Positions 47,881 through 57,700 of a stretch of DNA of 64,000 nucleotides are shown piece after piece. Origin of the DNA: Mesaphorura yosii. Taxonomy: Eukaryota > Arthropoda > Collembola > Poduromorpha > Tullbergiidae. Under the pieces are notes generated by a model that was not told the DNA's origin, did not search any database, and saw only the letters and a list, made by a program, of their open reading frames with translations. A program made the position numbers and the translations under genes. Position 1 is the first letter of the stretch, and the number at the start of each line of letters is the position of its first letter. Location of the stretch: assembly GCA_009869945.1 (NCBI GenBank), contig WIXG01000054.1:1-64000 (forward strand). The letters run 5' to 3'.

Positions 47881-48187
47881 GCGCAGGTTTAAAGATTTAT
47901 TGATCTTTGTCAAAACGCGGGTTTTAATAGGTTCTAACTAGTAAAGACAAAAACGAAGACATAATAGAATAATAAAGTCTAATCAGGTTATTGGTTAACA
48001 ATACTTGAGTGCAATTAACAATTTCCCAGGCTTAATTAAGTCAAGATCTTTGAATTGAAGTGAAAATTGACTTAGACATAGACAGTTTTAATTGTATTAG
48101 CGAGTTGTTTTAATTGTACGTGACAATGTACAAGTAATTTGAACTCTTATTGCTTTACGATTACATTTAAGATAATTGCTAATTAAT

Positions 48188-49955
48188 TTAGTCTGACTTA
48201 TTGTTCTGTTGCTGCTTCATGTGTTGTTGTACTAAGTCTTCCGCCTGCTTCCGTTTTACTCGGGCGTACGGCCCAATCGCTGGGTCCGTAATAAAGTCGT
48301 AAATAACTTTCATCCAAGAATCATGATGCGGAAGTGTGTCGTAGTACTCTGAAGCTATCTCGCGCACTTTTGGCAGATTGCAACCAGGTACAGCTGGGAA
48401 GTCGTGGTGTTCGTTGTGATAGCCAACGTTGAAGGTTATGCAGTTCAAGAACCCGTAGTAGGAGTACGTTTCAAACCCTTTCCTGAAGCAGTAGTGCTCC
48501 GAAATGAAATGTCCCGCAACGGGATGCAAGCCCATAGCCATCAATGAACCGCCAATTAAATACACTAACGCTCTGCCACCAAAATAGTACCAGATCACAA
48601 CGTCTGCAGCGAGTTGTACCACCACATTGAGTGCTTCCAAACGATTTAACGGTTTTGGGTACGTGAAAATTGGTCTCAACGCGTAGAAAAGAGGCTGAAG
48701 ACAAACCCAAATGAATTTCCCAAACGTATTGCAGAAGAGTCTGGCTTCTACTTGCGTTGGGATGTCGGTGTCGAGCACGTCAAGTCCTTGATACTGTAGT
48801 CAACGAGCGGACATATTGACATAGGTTCAATACTAACCTTAAATGGCAATGGCGGATATTTACACATACCCGGTGGTGATCCAAGTGATATTTCTTGAAT
48901 GCAATCGAGAACGGAATCGCAATTGGCAAATTGGCTGTGTGAGAAAACAAACGTATTAACCAATGATGTTGGTCAAGTCAAAGGTTATACTCAAATACTC
49001 ACCAAAGATGCCAAACATCCGATTCGCCAAGGGTCGTCCGTGTCCAAAGGCAAGATTGTGGGCGATTTCATGAATGGCTGAAGAACAAAAAATGAATTAA
49101 TTCAATTCACAAAGAAGGACGAAAACAAAATCACGGATTATGTGAATTCTCACCAAGCATAAGTGAATGATTGATGACACCTCCGAAACAGTAGGCTAAC
49201 AAGAAAAGTACCTTCCAACTTAAGTCTTGTATGAAAAACAGAGTTCCAAATTGAATAAGTACGAGAAGAAGTACGATCCATTTAAAGCGTCGGTCATAGC
49301 CAAATAATTCTTTGATTTCAGGGTATTTTTCTGAAAGAACAAAGCCGTGAAGGTCAGTGGGCTGTCATTTAGTATTAACATTGCGGCAACTAGAAAACAA
49401 GAACAAACTAGGCGACAATCGACGAATCGAGACAATGACGAACGACGCACTATAAACTGGACTGTGTAAACATAGTTGACAAACTATGTGCTTGTCGAAT
49501 GAACGAGAGTAAGAGATAACGCAATAAGCCAAGCTTATCAGCAAATAATTCCTGCAATTCATTTGCTGCGTGGTCGGTTTAGTTTATGTACGTGAAAAGG
49601 TTCGAAGAACTGAGAAGTGTGGCGCACGCAATGAAATGAGTTTGGATTTTGCACCAATTACGCACCAAATCATGTCATCATTTTAGTTTTCCAGTCTAAC
49701 GGAATTGTACAGTGCATCATGGTATTTTCATTGATAAGAGAAAATGTTTCTCGGAAAATCGAATTGAATGCGTAAAATGAATGCTTGCTAATGACATGAG
49801 CAACGAGACTGCAAATCTGTTAAATCCTATTCAGTTGCGTGCTGACAAAGGTAGCAAATTTCAATGAACTTACTAAGAATTTCCTTCCGCCGGGTCGCAT
49901 GCGGTTCTTCTTGGTTCGTCCAGTCAAAATCTGTCCGCGAAACTCGCTGCCCCAT
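48188..49955 (-). CDS. ifc: Sphingolipid delta(4)-desaturase (DEGS1 / infertile crescent)
   Basis: Five exons, 49955..49874, 49330..49154, 49077..49003, 48934..48870 and 48793..48188, encode 334 residues (human DEGS1 has 323). The N-terminus [12 protein letters not shown] with [10 protein letters not shown] matches the family's lipid-desaturase N-domain and Gly-2 myristoylation signal. All three di-iron histidine boxes are intact and in the human positions: HEIAH (89-93), HLDHH (128-132) and HNEHH (259-263). Hydrophobic segments at about 45-65, 68-85, 155-175 and 190-222 fit an ER multi-pass protein. The enzyme inserts the 4,5-trans double bond in dihydroceramide, making ceramide; the fly orthologue ifc is needed for male meiosis and glial function. 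The C-terminus is longer and Gln/Asn/Lys-rich. It lies on the minus strand between two DGAT2-like copies. The first exon is found by its phase-1 join (A|AA) and homology. Confidence 0.95.
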
Positions 49956-52284
49956 AATTACTGATATCGCAGTCTCTGTCTTGAGTAAAGGATTCCTTCG
50001 ATCAGTCTCTGGTCAGGTAGTACAGAGTCGTTTTGGCAGATTGCTGAATCAGATCTGTAATCCAATCGAGTAGCACAATTAATGAACTAGGTGATTGGTG
50101 ACACACGGCTACGAGCTAGCATGTTTACATGTTGACGTAGACAATATGTTTCAACTAATGGTTTATATTGTTGTTCTTACATGAGTAAGCATACCTTTGT
50201 TTAACTTTGAGATTATCAAGAGTTAAAGCGAGCTAATTAATATCTGGCTTGGCTGTCGTCGTCAATTGCGGCCGTTCAACTGGGTCATGGCGTTGAAGAG
50301 TGCACTGCACTGATAATGAGCAATGAACTTATGAACTCCAACTCCAGCAGTCCAGCAACGCGGCCAGTCACAAACCAACTCCGTCGAGGTCGAATATGTT
50401 TAAGCAACTAAATGCACTAATTCACACTGCGCTACAGCAAATTTTGAGCCGAGTTATTGGCAAACTACGTAATTCAAAGGCTAAACCTGGTAAATAAGTG
50501 TTGCTTGGCTATTCCTAGCACTACTGATAATTTTAATTAACCAAAATCCATTCCATTTAAAAGGACTATGGCTATTTGTATGGAAAATGACCGATAATTC
50601 AAATATCGTGGCTGCGGTTTCTCACACACTCGAGACAGACGGCACACGGCGAGAGAGTGAATCTTGTTTTGCAAATGTGCGAATACGTGCCTACCTTTGG
50701 ATCTGTAAATGGGAATGAAGTGAGTGCATGAGTCAAGTGTGAGTCAGATACAGATAGTAGAAGCCGACTGCGAACTATTAGCTAGGCTGGACTTGGAGCT
50801 CGGGATAACTGTGTGTGCAAACTTTTCTGTCAACTGCGGCATTCGTCGCTCTCCTTAACTACACTGCGAATACTGGCCTCATAATTTTTCCGATGCCGGC
50901 ACGTGGCGGGGCCTTACTGACACAAAGGCCAAAAAGAAAGATCTGACGGTAACACTAGACACCAGCTTTGATTAGTCGACCGTTTTCCTTTTGTGGAATG
51001 CCGTAAGCCAAGATGGACACTCTCTAAAATGATGTCACTGGGCGTTGGGCTGATGTAAGCGCTTCATGAGCAAGTGTAGTTCAGAATTTTGTGTTTCGCC
51101 CGTATGAGCATAAAATTATGTGATTCCCAATGTGCGAACACGAAACGCTTGAGACTTGACATTTTTACGCACATGGCTAATGCATGTTATAAGCAGATTG
51201 TAGTCATTGCAGATTAAATCACCGCACTGTCTGATTCTGAACTAAGGTTGACATGAACAATTGATTTTCTGAATTGGCAATTGTAAAGGTGCTGGCGCTA
51301 GCGTCACGTAGGCATAAAGTCAAATCACCGGCTTAGCACGAAGTACTGTGCTGGTCCTTGCTCAATGCTCGAGCAGCACTAGCACGCGAGCATGAAGAAC
51401 AAGTTGCATTGCATTAACATTGACGACGTGCTTGATGATTATGTAACATGCAATGCCGCAGTACTGATATCAGGTTCAATTTCAGTCCATGCCAGAATCC
51501 AGAATGCCAAGTGAGAAATTCTCGAGCATTATTCCACTTGGATGCTTGTGCTTGGGAGCTGATGAAATGAACTCCTGATACAAAAGAGAGCGAAAGCCGA
51601 TAATCGATGCCATGAGTGGATGCTTAGAAAATGTGCAGCAATTAAAAACCCTCATCAATTCTCAACCCCCTAAAGTTAAAGTTAACGCGAGAGTTTTGGT
51701 TAGTTTCAGCTGCTGCTTCGGCTTCAGGTTCAACAGCACTTCGACTGTAACCACATCGCAAGCCGTGCCATGCCACGCCATGTCTCACGCCGTGCGACTC
51801 ACTTGTCAGGGAATTGTGTGAAGATAATGTTATAATCGTAATCATGATTGAGCAATCCGGCGGGTTATTAAAGCCTAAACCCATTACCATTACTTAATTC
51901 TTACTACTGCGATTGGAGTGCTGCGCTGCGCTGCGTTGCGTTGATTAGCGTTAACGTAACGCAATACCAGCTAAGCCAATTCGCCAATCGCGTAATCCGC
52001 AATCTAACTGCAGAGACTGCAGACCCAAGTCACAGCCAACTCAAAAACGTGAACGTAAAGTCACACGGTGCGGTGCGAGTACGCCGGATGTGACTACAAC
52101 TACAATACTATTATAGAGCAGAGTAACGTGTAATTAATTACGTGTCCGTTTTTCACACGCTCACGCACAATTCATCTCAGCTGTGCGATTGGGGCTGGAT
52201 TGTGATTGCTTCAAATTTTCTGAAGGATCGTTCGCGTAAGACATCTTAGTCTTAGGCCAGTCAGAATCAGGACAGTCAGGAAGG
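49956..52284. other. 2.3 kb divergent intergenic region, DEGS1 / DGAT2 copy B
   Basis: Should hold both promoters. No gene recognised. Short features only: a TGCGC/TGCGT pentamer run at about 51920-51942 next to an inverted repeat GCGTTA-acg-TAACGC at 51948-51962, and an AT-rich stretch without coding signal. Confidence 0.45.
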
Positions 52285-53541
52285 ATGGACTCGTCAACTG
52301 CCGCCATGGAAGAGGCAACCGACTTGAACCAGAACAATTTTCAGAAGAGGACGGCACAGCCACCACCGCCTACAAAATTCCTGGGTATTGAGTTTGCACC
52401 ACTCCACATTCCGTTCAGGCGGAGGCTGGAGACGCTCGTCGTATTCTTCGCCGTAATTGAGTTCATTCTTGGATATCTCGCTGTCCTGTTCTTGGCGTAC
52501 GTATTCTTCACGAGCTACTGGTACCTGGCGCTCGCCTACTCCGCGTGGCTGTACATCGACCGAGATACTCCTCGAAGAGGTACTAGAGACATTGTCCCTC
52601 GCATTTCCGCTTGCTAAGGCGTTCAATCTTGTCGATTGTCAGGTGGAAGACTTTTCAAATGGACACGCCGCCTTTTCTTCTGGAAATATTTTGTCTCTTA
52701 CTTTCCAATGACTCTCCACAAGACAGCAGACTTGGACCCCGACAAGAACTACATATTCGGATACCACCCACATGGAATAATGGCCTCCGGCGCCTTCGGG
52801 TCCTTCGCAACCGAAGCAGCGGGATTTAGCAAAAAGTTCCCGGGCATTACAACTCACTTAATAACACTCGGCATCAACTTCTGGTTCCCGATTCATCGAG
52901 ATATTGCGTTGGGGCGAGGTCTTGTGGACAGCAGCAAAGAAAGCATCAACTGGCTCCTGCAGCGCGCAGGCAAGGGAACTGCTGTCGTCATTGTCGTGGG
53001 TGGTGCGGCAGAATCACTGGATGCGGTGCCAAACACGATGCGATTGACGCTCAAAAATAGGAAAGGATTCATACGACTTGCTTTACAAAACGGGTAAACT
53101 GAATTCAAGTATAGAAGCTTCTAAGCAAATTGTTCCACATTCTGGATCCTCCATTGATAACCACTGATTTTCTAATTTTGCAGCGCGTCTGTCGTTCCAG
53201 TCATCTCTTTTGGAGAAAACGAGCTTTTTATCCAGTCCGCCCATTCTCAGGATTCGTGGATTCGCAAGTTGCAGAATCAGATGAAAGCCCTGCTGAGTTT
53301 CACGTTTCCAATCTTCCATGGTCGGGGTGTGTTTCAATATTCGATGGGAGTTTTGCCGTACCGATCACCGATCCACACTATTGTCGGAGCCCCGATTCCA
53401 GTGCCTGAACCAATTCCTCACCCAACACAGGAACAAGTTGACGAGCTTCACTCGAAATACGTTGAACGGTTAACCGAACTTTTTAATGCAAACAAGGCCA
53501 AGTACGCAGGAAACCCGAACATGGAGCTGGAAATACAATGA
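52285..53541 (+). CDS. DGAT2/MOGAT-family acyltransferase, copy B
   Basis: Three exons, 52285-52579, 52643-53093 and 53184-53541, encode 367 residues. The first intron is only 63 nt. The layout repeats copy A: membrane hairpin (about residues 50-92), catalytic HPHG at 140-143, [21 protein letters not shown], the [19 protein letters not shown] region and a C-terminus ending in MELEIQ (copy A ends LELEVQ). The function would be acyl-CoA dependent acylation of mono- or diacylglycerol at the ER and lipid droplets. The N-terminal 40 residues (acidic, then Pro-rich before [10 protein letters not shown]) differ from copy A, where most of the divergence lies. It is transcribed away from DEGS1 and toward UFC1. 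AATAAA occurs right after the stop (53547-53552) and again at 53603-53608, so the 3' UTR is very short. The Met at 52285 is chosen as the first in-frame ATG. Confidence 0.92.
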
Positions 53542-53846
53542 GATTGAATAAAACGATCGGGTGTTACCGGAAATGCTGTGATTTATAGGATTGATTGTGA
53601 CAAATAAATGCTCAACTCGAATAATTACTGACTAATCAGGCCTAGTTTGCCGTCAAGCGTGATGATAAACAAAGAGAGATGTTTCATTTGGGGAATCTCA
53701 TACATCATTTCGATGTGCACGCGAGTCGCGTTTGAAAAGCGAAAGTCATACTATATCCCATATGTTGGAAGCTCGCTCGCGCAAAATTACGTTTTAACGC
53801 TTTTAATCTCATTAGAATTAAGTAGTAGTTCATTTAATCAGTGATA

Positions 53847-54573
53847 ATGGTGGACGAAGCCACAAGAAAGACCTTGGGTTCAATTCCCTTGCTGAAAACA
53901 CGCGCTGGACCCCGGGACGACCCTAAACTATGGATCCAGAGGCTGAAAGAGGAATATCAAGCACTAATTAAGGTAAGACTGCCCTGCCCTTGGCCCTTCT
54001 TCATCCTGTGACTCAACCTGACGGTAAATGTTGTACTTTCAGTATGTGGAAAACAATAAAGCCAGTGATAATGACTGGTTTCGACTGGAATCAAACAAAG
54101 AAGGCACAAAATGGTTTGGAAAGTGTTGGCACGTTCAAAATATGTTGAAATATGAATTCGATGTTGAATTTGACGTAAGTTGCTTTGTGAATTTCCTGAC
54201 TTCACTTGAATACTTCATGGTTGATGATTGAACTTGTTTGCAGATTCCGGTCATGTATCCGGTGACAGCACCTGAAATTGCAATTCCAGAACTTGACGGC
54301 AAAACCGCCAAAATGTACCGCGGTGGTAAAATATGTCTAACGGACCATTTTAAACCTTTATGGGCAAAGAATGTGCCTAAATTCGGAATCGCCCACGCGT
54401 TTGCACTTGGGGTAAGAGTCAGTTTATAAATTCATCGAGGACGATGTGTTGTGAGATGTAATTAATCTCGATTCCTACAGCTTGGTCCGTGGTTAGCAGT
54501 GGAAATTCCTGAATTAATCGAACGCGGAGTTGTGCAGTATCAAGACCCGGAAGGAAAGAAGGAAGACAAATGA
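53847..54573 (+). CDS. UFC1: UFC1, UFM1-conjugating E2 enzyme
   Basis: Four exons, 53847-53972, 54043-54174, 54244-54411 and 54481-54573, encode 172 residues (human UFC1 has 167). All joins are phase 0. Family landmarks are [20 protein letters not shown] at the N-terminus, [40 protein letters not shown], and the catalytic site [18 protein letters not shown] with Cys-117 corresponding to human Cys-116. UFC1 takes activated UFM1 from UBA5 and passes it to the UFL1 ligase complex. The main target is the ribosomal protein uL24 (RPL26) at the ER. It is a short housekeeping gene, head-to-tail with DGAT2 copy B (306 nt apart) and convergent with COG1 (stop codons 130 nt apart). The C-terminus is a charged EGKKEDK tail. 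A poly(A) signal lies at 54634-54639. Confidence 0.96.
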
Positions 54574-54619
54574 TGCTTTCAGTATTTGTAATTGAATTGC
54601 AATTTAAATGCCAACTTCT

Positions 54620-54639
54620 TTTATTACAATCATAATAAA
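54620..54639. terminator. Opposed poly(A) signals of UFC1 and COG1
   Basis: AATAAA for UFC1 on the plus strand (54634-54639) and AATAAA for COG1 on the minus strand (complement of 54620-54625) sit within 20 nt of each other. Cleavage 10-30 nt after each means the two 3' UTRs overlap. Confidence 0.6.
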
Positions 54640-54702
54640 TAACCCCAAATATTCAATTTAGTAGTATTGGTCTTCAAGTTTATCATCATGAAAGCGTTTG
54701 AC

Positions 54703-57700
54703 TTAAATTGGAAGGAGTGGTAAAGGAGCTAAAAGCCCACGACTGGCGACCGGATATGCTTGATTTTGTTTGGTCTTGAAGTTCTGTGCAATGAAGGTGT
54801 GGCTTTCCTCGGAGAAAAGTAGTCCAAGTGTCAACTGCGAGCACAAAAATACATCGTCACTAATAAATACTGACAAAAGAGCACGAATTGGTTCAGAATT
54901 AAGCCATAACTTACGTGATTTTCAAATAGAAATCGTTTCAAGTTGAGGTTCAGCCTCGACCCGACAATGTCCCAATCAAATGGATCGATGTGACCCTGCA
55001 ACTTCGAAAGCAAGCCTTCAATTTGTCCTCCGCTGCCAAGTTTGGGATGAAACCATTGCACGAACTTCAAGTCGAAGATGAACTGAATTGCAGTTTGTCC
55101 AGATATTACGGAGCCCGAAGTTGATACCACATTGCCATCGGAAGCTTGCGCAGTGTACATTTTCTCCACATTAGCAACAAGTTGCTCGTAGAACTCAATC
55201 ACACTTTGACCAAGCGACTGTCTTATCGAGTCACGAACTGATTTAGGCATCGATTGCGGCCCCACGTTGGCTAGTTGAAGGCACAGATTAAACAGCATCG
55301 AATGAAGAATGTGGGACAGTTGAATCGGCACGCGGATAGACGGTTCAAAATCAGACTTAATTTGCGATGCGTCGTCACCGGCTACCGCTGTCGTTGTGTT
55401 CATTGCCGGCTTGAAGACTTCACCAACTGGCATCAGTTCAATGACGATGTCTGTATTCAAGGACGGTATTTTGACTTTCAAACGGTCACCGAATTCAGCC
55501 AGGATGCCCTGACTCCACGAAGTCCAACAGAGTTCACTGCGAGACCAAAACAGCTGCTTCAGAGTCATTGCGTCCTGCTTTTCAACTATCTTCCAAACAG
55601 TTGGGCAGAGATCGATGATTGCAGTCAGCACTCTGGCGAGGAATAAGCTCTTGTCTTCACTTGACGCCAAAAATTGCTGGAAGCCAGCCAGAACGGTTGC
55701 TGACATAAATTCTCTGAGGAGTGAAACTCCAGTATTGTTGATGGCGCTGGCCTCTAATCCTGGAGCATTTATCGTTTTGAAATCTTCTAGTAAATTCCCG
55801 ATCACAGACTCCAGTTCTGAGCAAACTGCTGAAATGTGCGGTGTTAAGCACTTAAGCTTCAGCATCTCTAACTCGGACAGGTCTGCTGCGGCAGCGACTG
55901 CGGAAGGGCTCGCATTCGTTTCGTTTTGCCTCCAAAGAAAATTGACAAGATCGAATCCTGCGTCAGCCGTGCGTGACTTAACGTACACTCCAGTTGGCTC
56001 CATGTTCGTAAAGATTTTGAAGACATCTTCGATCTTGGCCTGAACCACTGCCTGACATTTCAACTGAAATATTGACTGGAAGACTTCTCCCCAAATCGTC
56101 TTTAAATGACTACCAAATAGGATGCGTCCAAAATTGTTACATTCCGTTTCCAGCAGAGTGAAGCTCTTTTGCTTGAAGTCCACCAGGTCCTTCAGTGAGT
56201 GAAATGAATACAGAAAAATGTGTGAACCGTAACTTTCCTGCAATAATGTCTTCAGCGCTGGAATGTAATTTTGGAGGACAAGTTCCGTCAGTTTCCCAAT
56301 GCGTGGGGGCTCCTCGATGAAAATACGTTCATTGTTGAATTCAAGAATGGACTTTGGAACAAGTGCCCTGATTCCAAGTGTTGCGGCTGAAATTGAGGGC
56401 TGCCGAATGCGCTTACTGGTGCTGTTGTAGATCTCCGGCTCTAAAAGCATGAAGATTCAATTAGTGCGTCAGTCAAACTTAAGTGAAATCCATTATTATT
56501 CTGCTTACCAATAAATATTTGGTAAATCGTGAACAACGTTCGGCTAATGTATTGAATCAACTCATTCTCTCGACCTTCCTCACTTCTATTTGCCGCTGTC
56601 TCACTCAGAAGCTTTGTGCAATGCTGAATGCGCATTTCCAGGAATTCTTTCAGCGTTGCTTCACTAGAACAAGAATTAAGCACCGTCTTGATGATGAAGC
56701 ATTCCGCCAGTTTCTACAAAATCACAATAAGCATCACTGCTGCCCGTCCTGAATCTAGCGTAATATTTCGCTTTACCTCGGACGACGTTTCAAAACTCTC
56801 CATTGCCTTATTACATTCGGTGAGAATGGATTCTTTCATCGTAGCATCCACAGCGGCAGGATTTTGACCACGCCCTTGGAGAAACGTCCAATTGTAATGC
56901 ACCAGCACATCTTTAATCTTTTTGGTGTACAGCAAATAATAATGAAGTGCACTTGGAAGGTTTTGTCGCTTCAGCTGAATTTGGGTTTGTCGTGGAATTT
57001 CTTGGGATAATTTTAAGTTACACGCGACATCCAGTTCTGTGGGCTTTAACAATCTGGATCTGCATAAAACGCGATTAGGAATGAATAAATTTCATTCAGA
57101 TAAATGGCAGCGCAAGACTTACTTATTCTTGGCCGAGACTGAGGCGTCACCAGCACCAACATCTGCCCATGTTTTTGAAAGTACTGAAAATGTACTCAAA
57201 TTGGTACGAAGGTGGACTAGCTTGTTGAATATTTCGTGTGAGTCGGTGCGCATTGTGCCAATGGTGTCAGCCGCGTCAATCAGATCACGGTATCGTTCAC
57301 TGTACAAACAAAATTAATTAATCACCAAATGAAAATAGCATAATTGAAATGTCCAAATAATGCAGGAATGTAGCCACAGCCAACGTATTCCACAGTCCCA
57401 TCGCAAGCCTCGCAAGATGCCCCTTTTAGTCAACTTCCATAATGGCAATTCTAGCAACTTTCACAATCAATGAACATCGAACGGTCAAAAAGGACGCGAA
57501 CGAACTCTCACACGTGAAACGAATGCTGTGCTTTATTCACCAGCTAAAGTAGGACTCAATTAATTTCAGATTCAGTTGATTACTGTGGTCACAGAATAAC
57601 TAGAAGCTACTAGAATGACAGAAATTAAAGACACACTAAGGAAATATAAGAACGCAAGACACTTAGCACATTGAAAGCCGTTGCTTTAGCACTTAAATAT

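Noticed and set aside
54831-54914. Extension of the COG1 large exon to a stop near 54831
   Set aside because: A strong GTAAGT at 54914 and a TCGCAG acceptor before 54834 give a phase-0 join to a further exon whose start (LTLGLLFSEE) fits COG1 better.
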